This document shows, one piece after another, positions 11,605 to 21,448 of a DNA stretch of 64,000 nt; positions within the stretch are counted from its first letter, which is position 1; every line of letters starts with the position of its first letter. The notes under the pieces are model-generated. The model saw only the letters and a program-made list of their open reading frames with translations. It had not been told where the DNA came from and did no database searches. Origin of the DNA: Charina bottae (Eukaryota; Chordata; Lepidosauria; Squamata; Charinaidae); NCBI GenBank assembly GCA_023362775.1, contig JALMGJ010000002.1, forward strand, positions 36,977,914-37,041,913, read 5' to 3'. The position numbers were made by a program, and so were the translations under genes.

Positions 11605-12896
11605 TTCTTTATTTCTATCCCTCTTCACTCTTGCAACCGCAGTAACCAGGTTGTATATAATATTCCTGTAAAGGGGAAAGAGAAATAACAAAAGACAAAG
11701 GAGAACCACTATAAACAATAATTAAAAAAAAAAAAGGAAAGAGGGAAGAGGAGGGATAAAAAATTATTGAGAATTCAAAAGAAAAAAAAGGGGGAAGAGA
11801 GGAAAAAAAAAATCCAAATACAATAAAAAAAATTAAAAAAGAAAATTAAAAATAATACTGCTTTTTCTTAATAGATGTTGCGTAAAAAAAATGGGCAAAA
11901 TGTACTTTGGTAAAGTCAACAATTCTCACATAAAAGAAAAATAAAAGATAAGAGTACAACGGGTAAGTCCTTTAGCTGTAGTCAAAATATCCTTGAAAAT
12001 GTAATAACAATCCAGTTCTCAGGCAATCTTATAATCACAAGTCCCAAAGAGGAGAGAGAGAAAAGGGAGGGGGAAAGGAAAAAACCCCAACTCCAAATGT
12101 CTTCACTTTCCAAGACAAAAAGCAACAAGAAAGTCCACTAAGATCCCATATAATTAGAAAATTCTCAAAACTATTCAAAACAAGAATATTCCAAAAATAC
12201 CCATTATAATCCAAATAATTTCCAAACGAATTACAGAAAAAAAAAAGGAAAAGAAAAATACCATCTCAAGATGAAAAGCAGAAAAGCAAAAAAATAAGAT
12301 ACAAGGTAGACCGTTAACCCATTTGAATTCAAAATCCAGAGAGGAAAATAGATTAGTCCCACGTAAGTAAATAAGCCATTTGTCAATAGTCAATGTCACT
12401 CAGTATCACTTAGCTCCGAGTAAAGTCATTATTCTTTAAACTCCCACCATTTTCTCAAGTCGTCTTGGCAAGAAAATTACACAAGCACCAGCAATCAGTC
12501 AATCATGTCCATAGAAGGATCTTAGCAGATAATACGTAAAGTTAAAATAAACACAAATATAAATCAGTGACTAAAAGTGCTGAATTTAGGTGTTACTTAT
12601 CTAAAAAGATTTCACGGTTTCCTGTAGAGCAAAAACGATGATTCTTCCAGTCGCCTACGCCGCTTCAATTTCCTTTTCCCGTGGTGGAAAGACGGGAATT
12701 GGGAAAGAGCAGCGATTCAGCGACCCTCGTGGTTTATCTTCTGATCTCCTTTTCTTCAAAGGAGAGTTTCAGCAGTTTCTGTCTCTTTAAAAACTGCTGC
12801 AACCAGGCAAACCGCGGAGCCGAGACAGGAGCGCTCGGCTCAGCACACCGACATCTTCAGCACCCGGAAGCGATCTCCTGACGAGGCTCTTCTCTT

Positions 12897-13498
12897 AATC
12901 GTGCTGCATTTAATTTTTTTCTTTGGCTGTTTTCTTTAAAGGATTGAGAACCGTCAGACTGGCAAGTTTTATTGAAAGCACGGGGTGAGTCTCCTTCAAT
13001 CCTTTAAAAAGTTTAACCGCACGTTTAAAGGTTTGTAACAAAAAAAAAATGGGGGGGGGGATATACAGCAAAAGGATGATTATTGTTGGCTTTAGAAAGG
13101 TGTAAACGTTGTTGGAAGGAAATCTTACCAGGTCCCTTCCAAGCCGGGAATATAGGGCCACGATGAGTGTGTCTCCTGGCATAATTTGCCTAACAATGTT
13201 TTTAGTTCTCGGTTAGCCCCCCCACCGGGGTTTGGGGATGGTAAGGGCTATGCAAATTCTGGGTGATACCTAGAGCTTGCAAAACATGGGTGATGACTTG
13301 GGAGAAAAAATGTTTCCCGCGATCCATGTCTAGTGTACTAGGTATTCCGATGTATACCTAGTGGGCGGGCGCTTTCTATGGCTGAAGCATGGTGGCCGGA
13401 GAAGTGGTCTTGACGTACAAGTACATATTGGTCGCATTTCGGCAGTTGAATGAAGTCCAGCTACAATTTCTCAAAGGGCTTTTGAGCCCATGGTCTTC
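12897..13498 (-). pseudogene. relic of a retroviral (ERV-type) integrase
   Basis: On the minus strand, with frame changes, one reads a retroviral integrase core pattern: a GIPSTLDMDRG segment at about 13320-13350, a QALGI segment near 13265-13285, then HSPYHPQ, and a LGKLCQET patch near 13180. This order is that of retroviral integrases rather than of the gypsy element above. No env, gag or LTR was recognised. The HAL1-like element is inserted next to it. Confidence 0.5.
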
Positions 13499-13506
13499 CT
13501 CCAGCA

Positions 13507-13765
13507 CAGAGCTTTCCAAACTGTGTGTCACGACACAAAAGTGTCGCCACACAGAGTCTGGTGTGTCACCACACAACCCGCAATCATCAGCGCTTCCGGG
13601 TTTTCCCGCGGCGACACACCAACAGCGGCGCGCAAAAACCCGAAAGTGGCAGCAGCACTTCCGGGTTTTTGCACGCTGCCGCAATGGCGGCACTTCCGGG
13701 TTTTCCCACGGCGACACAGCAATGGCGGTTGGTGTGTCACCACAGGAAAACTTTGGAAAGCCCTG
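13507..13765. mobile_element. hAT MITE, family 1, copy 1
   Basis: Terminal inverted repeats CAGAGCTTTCCAAAC and TTTGGAAAGCCCTG, flanked by 8-bp direct repeats CTCCAGCA/CTCCAGCG. The core contains GTGTGTC/GACACA arms and repeats of CTTCCGGGTTTT. Non-coding. Confidence 0.9.
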
Positions 13766-13825
13766 CTCCAGCGTGAGTTATTTTTCCTGAGGAAGCGTTA
13801 TTAGCTTGGCAGATTAGACATTTTT

Positions 13826-14040
13826 AAAAAGAATTTTATTAAGTTTAAGCAAAGATAAAAGCTACAGAAAAACAAAAAACTACAAAGGAAAAAAAAGAAA
13901 AAACTAAAAAAGTGTAGAAACACAAGATAAAATTTTCAAAATTACAAAAAGAGGTGACTTCCGACTTTTAACAGCAAGGATATACAACAATTTTTTTTCA
14001 AAGAACTTTATTTTTAATCAAAGAGAATATTTGTAGCTCA
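13826..14040 (-). mobile_element. L1 3' tail, 5' truncated
   Basis: The sequence AAAAAGAATTTTATTAAG and the following A-rich stretch with TGACTTCCGACTTTTAA closely match the L1 tail at 20186-20372. Only the 3' UTR is present. Confidence 0.75.
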
Positions 14041-14082
14041 GGGTTGAACTGTGGAGTCCTTGGTGCTCTCTGAGCCTTGTTG

Positions 14083-14134
14083 TTTTCTTGCAGACGTTTC
14101 ATTGCCAAGCTAGGCAACATCTTCAGTGCGAAAA
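14083..14134 (-). ncRNA. hammerhead ribozyme motif in PLE end (left arm)
   Basis: Minus-strand order: TTTTCGCA (stem I), CTGAAGA (core), TTGCC-loop-GGCAA (stem II), GAAA (core), one C, GTC (cleavage triplet), TGCAAGAAAA (stem I, pairing with a 2-nt bulge). Hammerheads with very short stem III are known from PLEs. Confidence 0.8.
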
Positions 14135-14590
14135 GGGAGTGGGACTTGCTCTCTGTTTATATCCCATGGCTTGTCCTGCTTGTGTTGGTGGAGGTGTTGT
14201 TCTCTCCTTAGTAGTTCCTTGACTGGGCTGTTGTTTGCTGCCTGGTTGATTGATTAATAGTTCCTTGATTAGGGTATCAAGGCCATCAACAGACACATAG
14301 AGGTAAACAACATTTACATACCATTCATAAGAGACAATAGAAAAACCAGAAGACCAGAACACCTCCTTGCCAGCAATCAACACCCAGATATGCAAAGATT
14401 AACACCAGGATTAGCACCAGAGGAACAATCAAACAGCACAATATACCCTAATCAGGGAACTATTAGCTCAGTCAATCAACCAAGCAGCAAACAACAGCCC
14501 AATCAAGGAACTCCCAAGGAGAGAACAACACCCCCACCAACACAAGCAGGACAAGCCATGGTATATAAACTGAGAGCAAACACCATTCCA

Positions 14591-14642
14591 TTTTCGCACT
14601 GAAGATGTTGCCTAGCCTGGCAATGAAACGTCTGCAAGAAAA
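14591..14642 (+). ncRNA. hammerhead ribozyme motif in PLE end (right arm)
   Basis: Stem I 14591-14598 with 14633-14642; CTGAAGA at 14599-14605; stem II TTGCC/GGCAA; GAAA at 14625-14628; GTC at 14630-14632, so cleavage is predicted after 14632. Both arms keep every core base although the element is otherwise decayed. Confidence 0.82.
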
Positions 14643-14681
14643 CAACAAGGCTCAGAGAGCACCAAGGGCTCCACAACTTTA

Positions 14682-16164
14682 TTATTTTTCAAAGTATAGT
14701 TAAAATACAAAATAGAATATAGAAAAGCTACAGTACAGAGCTAAAGAAAAAACTATAAAAGAGTGAAACAGAGAGAAAGTAGAAATAGAAAGTGACTTCC
14801 GACTTTCTCCAGTACAGATATGAATACATTTACAAATATAATCTCTTACCATTATTTAAACCTTAATAGCATTATTTCTATCAAATCAAACCATTTAATC
14901 ATTAAAACCCAAGATCAAAACTTCATTTTTTTCAGGCACAAGCAGGTAATCTAGAAGTGGTTGCCATGTAGACAGAAATCCAAAAACAGTATTTTCTTTT
15001 ATCAACGCTGTTAACTTGGCCATTTGGGCCAGCTCCATCAATTTAATCATCCAGTCTTCCACTGTAGGTATTTGTGAATCTTTCCATCTCTGTGCATATA
15101 AAAGTCTTGCAGCTGTAATCGTATATAACAGCAAAGCTCCATGTTGTTTCTCTAACTACTTTTCCATCAAACCCAGAAGAAACAGTTCTGGATTTTTTTG
15201 TATATTTACTTTAAGAATCTTTTGAATAATAATAGATATTTGATCCCAGAACTTTTTAGCCTTTTCAAAAGTCCACCAAAGATTATAAAAAGTTCCTTCA
15301 CCATGAGAATATTTCCAACAAACATTTGTTACTCCATTATACATTTTTGACAACTTATCAGGAGTTAAATACCAATGATACATCATTTTATAAAACTTCT
15401 CTTTTAAATTATAATTCAAAGTGAATTTCAAACCTTTGTTCTACGTGTTCTCCCATTGTTCCAACATATTATATCCAAAATTCTTAGCCCATTTAATCAT
15501 ACATTCTTTAATAACATGATCATCATTTATGCAAAGTTCCATTTCAAATTGAGTTGTTTCGTTAACAAATTTAAAATTATTTTTATCCACTTTAAAGCAT
15601 TCTGCCAATTGTACATATGTAAACCAATGACATGTAAAACCTTCCAACTCCAACTGTTCCCTTGTTTTAAGTTTAGGTTCACCCTCTTCAAAATTTAACA
15701 AATCTTTATAATTTAACCGGGTTGTTTTCCCCACATTTTCTCTTCTAATAAATGCTTCATGAAGTGACAACCACAATGGTACAGTAGGGGACAGTCTTGC
15801 TTTATATTTGTTCCACACTCTCATTATGGCACTCCTAACAAAGTGATTTTTAAAATCTTTATTAACTTTAACTTTGTCATACCACAAATAGACATGCCAC
15901 CCAAATCTTAGTTCATGTCCTTGAGTTGCAATAACTTCCTGTTCTTCAAAGGTATCCATTCCTTCATCCAAAGTAAACAACAAGCATCAAAATACAATTT
16001 TAAGTCAGGTAAACCCAAACATCCTAGTTCTTTGGCATCTTGTAAGAACTTATATTCAATTCTTGGTTTCTTGCCTTGCCAAATGAACTTGGAAATATCC
16101 TTCTGCCATTGTTTAAATGGTAAATCCGTTGTCAAAATCAGTATAGTCTGGAAGAAAAACAACA
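14682..16164 (-). pseudogene. L1 ORF2 C-terminal part and 3' UTR (L1 copy A)
   Basis: Minus-strand frames at 15908-16312, 15441-15983 and 15156-15431 give the downstream part of an L1 ORF2, for example WIKWAKNF-like and ISKFIWQGKKPRI segments, in shifting frames with stops. The 3' UTR carries GTGACTTCCGACTTTC near 14790. The same L1 continues at 19647-20185 beyond a hAT insertion. Confidence 0.8.
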
Positions 16165-16172
16165 TCCTAGGC

Positions 16173-19100
16173 CAGGGGTCGGCAAACTTTTTTTGCCGGG
16201 AGCCATTTTGACATGCTCGTGCACATTTTGAAGTGCTCGAGAGCCAGGGGGCGGGGTTTGTGGGCGGGAGCCAATCTCGTGGAAGGGGGCGGGTTTTGCG
16301 GGTGGGAGCCAATCACGTGGAAGGGGGCGGCTTTTGCGGGTGGGAGCCAATCACGTGGAAGGGGGCGGGGGGCTCACGGAGGGAGGGGGTGCAGCCAGCG
16401 GCTCCGCGCAGCCAGCGGCTCCGCGAACCCGGCCCGGCTGCCCCACCGGGAGTGGCGGGGAAACAGCTGCCACCCTCCGCTACCCAGAATATCGTGGGGC
16501 AAAGGGAAACCTGCCCGGAAGGGTCATCAGGAGCACAGGATCCGGCCCCAGCCCAGCCCAGCCCACAGCTTCGGCGCCCTCCCCTCGCCATCGCGAAAGT
16601 CCCAGGCGACGGCGGGGACATGTTCGACCTGCTCGTGCAGCACGGGGCGGCCGCCCCCGGAAACTCCACGGCCCCCCGGCTGCCAGAGAGGAGGAGAGGC
16701 AGTGGAAGAGCTGCAGCCGGGCGGCCGCGGAGTCTCCGGGGGCGGCTGCCCCGTGCTGCCCGAGCAGGTCGAACATGTCCCCGCCTTCTCCTGGGACTTT
16801 CACGATGGCGAGGGGAGGGCGCCGAAGCTGCGGGCCGGGCTGGGCTGGGGCCGGATCCTGTGCTCCTGATGACCCCTCCGGGCAGGTTTCCCTTTGTCGT
16901 GGGGCAAATGAACCAGGCTTGCGGCCGATGGAGCAACAGCAGAAGTTGTTATTGCTCCTCCGCTTACCAGCGCCTGAATTTTGCTCCATCGGCCACAAGC
17001 CTGGTTCATTCTGAGAGAAACAGAGAGATTTCTGCCTGCCACTCTTTCTTCCCAGCTGAGCGAGGCCCCGCGCCGGTATTTTTGGAGCGCTTCCGCGCGC
17101 AGCTGAGCGAGGCCCCGCATCAGTCTTTTTGGAGCGCTTCCACACGCAGCTGAGCGCTGGGCTGTGGAAATGTGCTCCAAAAACACTGGTGCGGGGCCTC
17201 GCTCATCTGCGCTGGGCTGTTGCCCCGCTCCAGTTCTCGGCCCTGACCACCCGCCTGGGGCTGCTGGGAGATGTGGTTCAGCCGCTTCTGGAGAAGACCT
17301 CCCCCCGCGCGCCTGCAGCAACGCGTGCAAAAGGGAAGCGGGCGTGTGTGCGCGTGCAAAAGGGCTGAGAAGGAGGCCCGGCTGCACGCTCACCACCGGA
17401 GAGGAAGAGGAAACGCGGCCCCTCCCCAGCTTCAGGGGAGCTGCTGGGTAGGTCCCCTCAGGGCGGCAGCAAAGAGGCCACGGGCGCAGGAAGCAGCAGC
17501 CGGAGGCCGCCTCGCCTCTGCCTCGCCTCTGCCGCTCTCCGCTTCCACCTCGCTTGCTGGAACGTATTGAAGGGAAGGAAAAGGAAACATCAAGATCAAC
17601 CAGGAGCTTTGCGGAGAGCGGCAGAGGCGAGGCGGCCTCCGGCTGCTGCTTCCTGCGCCCGTGGCCTCTTTGCTGCCGCCCTGAGGGGACCCACCCGGCG
17701 GCAGCGGCGGCTCCCCTGAAGCTGGGGAGGGGCCGCGTTTCCTCTTCCTCTCCGGTGGTGAGCGTGCAGCCGGGCACAGGAAGAGTCTCGCCTCTGCCGC
17801 TCTCCGCAAAGCTCCTGGTTGATCTTGATGTTTCCTTTTCCTCCCCTTCAATACGTTCCAGCAAGCGAGGTGGAAGCGGAGAGGCCACGGGCGCAGGAAG
17901 CAGGCAGAGGCGAGGCAGAGGCGAGGCGGCCTCCGGCTGCTGCTTCCTGCGCCCGTAGCCTCTGCTGCCGCCGCTGCCCACCTCGCCTCTGCCGCTCTCC
18001 ACTTCCCCCTCACTTGCTGGAACATATTGAAGGGGAGGAAAAGGAAACATTAAGATCAACCAGGAGCTTTGCGGAGAAGCGGAGAGCGGTAGAGGCGAGG
18101 CGGGCGGCGGCAGCAGCAAAGAGGCCACGGGCGCAGGAAGCAGCAGCCGGAGGCTCGTCTGGCCCCGCGGCGCGCCGAGGGCGAAGAGCCGCCTGCTCTC
18201 CCCTTGGCCGCCTCCGGTCACTACAGTCGCCCTGGCATCTCCCTTTGGCCTGCCGTCCGTGGCCCTGCCCCCGCCCCAGCGCCCAGCCCTGTCCCCCCGC
18301 CTCCCTCCCTGCAGGCGGCGGACTAACTCGGCGAGGAAGCCCTTGATGGCGGCTTCCCTCACGCACGCACGCCCAGGCTCGGTTGCGGAGCTCAGCTCAG
18401 GAGAGGCGGCGGGAAGGAGGGAGCGTCACGGAGCATGTGCAGAGGGCTCTGCTGGGCGCCACTGCGTTCCCGGACTGAGCGGAAGGCTGCGCCCTCTCCA
18501 CCGGGCGGGACCCGCGCCTCCTTCCCTGCGGGCGGGCGAGGCAGGGAGAGAAGAGGAGATGGAGGGGCTCCCACTCCGGCCTCTGCGCCCCTTCAGGCCC
18601 GTCTCCGAGGGGGGCGGCGGGAAGGAACTCCCCATCCAAGGGGAAGCGCTAGGAACCAGCGGCGGAGGTTGGCTGGCTCCTAGAGCGGCTGCCACGGGCA
18701 ACAAAACCTGGGGCGCGGGAGAGCGGAAGGCTGTGCCCTCTCCACCGGGCGGGACCCGCGCCTTCTTCCCTGCGGGCGGGCGAGGCAGGGAGAGAAGGGG
18801 AGACGGAGGGGCTCCCTCTCTGGCCTCTGCGCCCCTTCAGGCCCGTCTCTGCGAGGCCTGGCGCGGCAAGGAGGCGCTGCCGGAGGCAGCGCAGGAGCGG
18901 CTTCAGGGGCTGCTGCGGCTGGAGATGGCGCTGCTCCGCGGCATCCAGGTGCTGGGCGAGGGCGCAGGCCCGGGACGCGAGCGGCAGGGTGGCGCAGGGG
19001 GCCTGGCCGGGGCGGTGGCGGCGGGGGGACGGAGCTGGCAGAGGTTTGCCGGGCGGCAGGACGGGGCGGGCGGCGCTGCTGGGGCTCGTGGCGGAGCTGG

Positions 19101-19638
19101 AGGGAGCAGAGGGACCAGGCGTTCCTGTGGGCGCAGTGCGCGCTCTGCAACCCGTCTTGGAGAAGCGGCCGCGGGAGGCCCTCCGGGTGCATCCTCCCGC
19201 CCCATCAATCCCCCCACCCCGCCGTTCGGTGTCCTCTCCCCCCGCTAACCCGAGCCCTGCGGCGGCAGGGGCAGCCGAGCCAGGCTCGGACCGGAGGCGG
19301 CCAAGGGGAGAGCAGGCGGCTCTTCGCCCTGCGCCGCCCTGTCGCTCGCGTCCCGGGCCCGCGCCCTCGCCCAGCACCTGGATGCCGCGGAGCAGTGCCA
19401 TCTCCAGCCGCAGCAGCCCCTGCGGCCGCTCCTGCGCCGCCTCTGACAGCGCTGCGTCCTGGGCCAGCAGCGCCTTCCTGCCGCGCCGGGCCTCGCTCAG
19501 TGTGAGAGCCAGGGGGCGAGGTTTGCGGGCGGGGGCCAATCGCGTGGAAGGGGCGGGGGTGAGTTCAGCTGCGGAAGAGCCACACTCAAGGGGCCAAAGA
19601 GCCGCATCTGGCTCGCGAGCCGCCATTTCCGACCCTTG
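16173..19638. mobile_element. 3.47 kb GC-rich non-autonomous hAT element made of long hairpins
   Basis: Ends CAGGGGTCGG and CCGACCCTTG are inverted repeats, and the 8-bp TSD TCCTAGGC is exact (16165-16172, 19639-19646). The interior is very GC- and CpG-rich. It holds several inverted duplications: centres near 16690 (arms about 170 bp), 16950, 17150 and 17585 (arms about 200 bp), and a pair at about 18900-19000 against 19345-19445. A direct repeat starts at 18476 and 18720. Many long frames exist on both strands because of the composition; none looks like a transposase. It splits L1 copy A. Confidence 0.85.
16246..16375 (+). promoter_or_regulatory. three tandem CCAAT-box/GC-box units inside the hAT
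   Basis: A unit of about 48 bp with GGGGGCGGG, a GCGGGTGGGAGCCAATCACG stretch and GTGGAAG is repeated three times; a fourth degenerate unit lies at 19508-19558. AGCCAAT is the NF-Y site and GGGGCGGGG an Sp1 site. The same unit in inverted orientation forms the array at 35142-35345. Confidence 0.65.
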
Positions 19639-19646
19639 TCCTAGGC

Positions 19647-20185
19647 AAAACATTCATTGTAATCACAGATACTCTCCCCATAAGAGACAGTTATACTTTT
19701 TCCCATCTTGATAGATCTTTTTAACATCATTCCAAATTTTAACATAATTGTTCTGAAACAACATATTTCTACTTGATAAAATCACCCCCAAATATCTAAC
19801 CTTTTTTTCAATCTTGAAACCAGCCTTACCCATTAACAGTTCTTGATCACACGTAGTCATATTTTTAGCCAACATCTTTGTTTTTTGTTTGTTTACTTTA
19901 AGACCTGCCAATGACCCAAATTCCTTCAATTTCTTCATCAAATGTTCTGTGGTATTCAAAGGATCCTGTAATATCAAAACTAGATCATCAGCAGAAGCCC
20001 TCAATTTAAAGAACTCTTTTTTAATCTTTAAACCCTTTATTTGTTCGTCTCTTCTAATATCCCTATTAAAAACTTCCAACACCAAAATAAATAGCAAAGG
20101 TGACAGAGGACATCCTTGTCTTGTTCCTTTTTGTATGTGACATGGGTCAGTTAACTCGTCCTTCACAATGATACTTGCTTTCTTT
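19647..20185 (-). pseudogene. L1 ORF2 reverse transcriptase fragment (L1 copy A)
   Basis: The minus frame 19663-20166 gives the RT palm: GTRQGCPLSPLLF, then the catalytic box as ASADD where L1s have an aromatic residue before ADD, then a LKVNKQKTK stretch. It is 5' truncated at 20185, where the tail of another L1 begins. The altered catalytic box would make it inactive in any case. Confidence 0.85.
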
Positions 20186-20372
20186 TATTTTAAAAAGAAT
20201 TTTATTAAGTTTCAAGACAAAGATAAAAGCTACGAAAAAACAAAAAACTACAAAAAAGAAATAAGAACTAAAAAGGTGTGAAAACACAAGATAATTTTTT
20301 TTTCAAAATTGCAGAAAGATTTCACTTCCGACTTTTAATAGCAAGGATATACAAAAATTTCCATAATCAATC
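20186..20372 (-). mobile_element. L1 copy B, 3' tail
   Basis: The A-rich L1 tail with TTTTATTAAG, closely like 13826-14000. The body of this copy resumes at 20683-20728 and, after the copia insertion, at 27176-27387. Confidence 0.7.
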
Positions 20373-20380
20373 TCTTACAT

Positions 20381-20674
20381 CAGGGCTTTCCAAAGTGGCG
20401 CCGCTGGCGACACACCAGCGGCGGCAGCACACACGCGCGCGGCGACGCAAATAAGAATCGGTGGCGCGGGGGGGCGTGTGGTGGCACGGGGGGGCGTGTG
20501 ACGGCGCGCGCATGCACAGCGGCAGCGGCAGCCTCCGCTAAAACACGGAAGCACTAATGCCGGGCCGCTTCCGCCGTGCATGCGTGCGCCGCCGCTTCCG
20601 GGTGGTGTGGCGACACACCACGCTGTGTGTGGCGACACACTTTTGTGTCGCGACACACAGTTTGGAAACCTCTG
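20381..20674. mobile_element. hAT MITE, family 1, copy 2
   Basis: Ends CAGGGCTTTCCAAA and TTTGGAAACCTCTG; TSD TCTTACAT/TCTTACAC. It is inserted in L1 copy B. The core is CpG-rich with GGCGGGG and GCGCGC runs. Confidence 0.9.
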
Positions 20675-20728
20675 TCTTACACTATATTAAACCAAAACTA
20701 AGGTGAATAAAATATTCTCCAAAGCCCA

Positions 20729-21179
20729 TGTTGGGGTTTGATAAACCCAGGAATTTACTTCTAGATATAAAGTATACAGAGAGGCTTGATTTCTAGGTAA
20801 AAGGTGAAATATTCTGCACAGTCACCCAATTAGCAACCATTGTTGTAGGAATGATGTGTCATGTGTGACTCATAACAACAGGTGCTTAGAGTTAGGTTGG
20901 GTGTGGTGAATAACGAGAGTGACCTATAATGTGATTGGTCAGGTTCACTATATATGCAGAGACATTCTCATTTCCCATTATTCCCATTTTACCTCGTGAA
21001 AGCTGTATCGTTGATGGTGTATCATTTGTTACTTGTGGAAGTGATCTGTAAATACGTATGTATATAGGGTAAATAGGATATTTGATATAACTTCTGTTTG
21101 GAGTCTATTTACTGCATAGTACATGGATCACTGGTGCCTAGGAGAGAGGCAGGCCGCTCTATCCGCGCTCCCTCTGACA
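20729..21179 (+). repeat. 5' LTR of Ty1/copia element B
   Basis: 451 bp. It differs from the 3' LTR by a 9-bp indel near the start and scattered substitutions, and contains a TATATATG promoter-like stretch near 20950. Confidence 0.9.
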
Positions 21180-21195
21180 GGGTTATGGGCCCAGA
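21180..21195 (+). promoter_or_regulatory. primer binding site of Ty1/copia element B
   Basis: GGGTTATGGGCCCAG lies immediately after the LTR. This is the form used by Drosophila copia, which primes from a half-molecule of initiator tRNA(Met). Confidence 0.7.
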
Positions 21196-21448
21196 GGCGG
21201 CAGAGATGCCATAGACGATGGAAGGCTTTGCACTGGCTGTGGATCGGTGGATCGTGTGCAGTCTGTGAGCTGGAAGCTTTGGAGGCCTATCCAGGAGTCG
21301 TGTGGCTATTTGGAGTGATTTGGAGCTTTAACAGGTTCCGTGCCTCCGTGTGTGTTTTTTCTCCTACGCTTGTTTTACAGCTGGAGGACATTCTGATAAG
21401 GTCTGTGTCTTTAATCATCGGTGTCTGCCCAGAAGGGGCTGAAGACAG

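Larger units (their letters stand above)
10231..12879 (-). mobile_element. HAL1-like L1 derivative: 5' UTR + ORF1 + 3' tail, no ORF2
   Basis: A poly-T run at 10231 (the element's poly-A end) and a GC-rich 5' region at about 12600-12879 bound a 2.65 kb unit flanked by a 16-bp TSD. In minus-strand order it has the 5' leader, ORF1 (ending at 10921) and about 690 bp of AT-rich 3' sequence. Nothing encodes an endonuclease or RT. This is the architecture called HAL1 (half-LINE) in mammals. Confidence 0.75.
14053..14681. mobile_element. fold-back Penelope-like element with inverted hammerhead-bearing ends
   Basis: Two arms of about 200-230 bp (14053-14270 and about 14440-14681) are inverted copies, beginning GTGGAGTCCTTGGTGC and ending GCACCAAGGGCTCCAC. 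The central 170 bp contains a remnant resembling the 3' coding end of a PLE. The arm sequence recurs at 51080-51285. PLEs are retroelements with an RT and usually a GIY-YIG endonuclease and with LTR-like ends in direct or inverted order. Confidence 0.75.

Noticed and set aside
16213..19711. Long overlapping frames of 200-520 codons on both strands
   Set aside because: They arise from GC-rich, stop-poor inverted repeats inside one hAT element; no domain is recognisable and mirror copies occur on the other strand.
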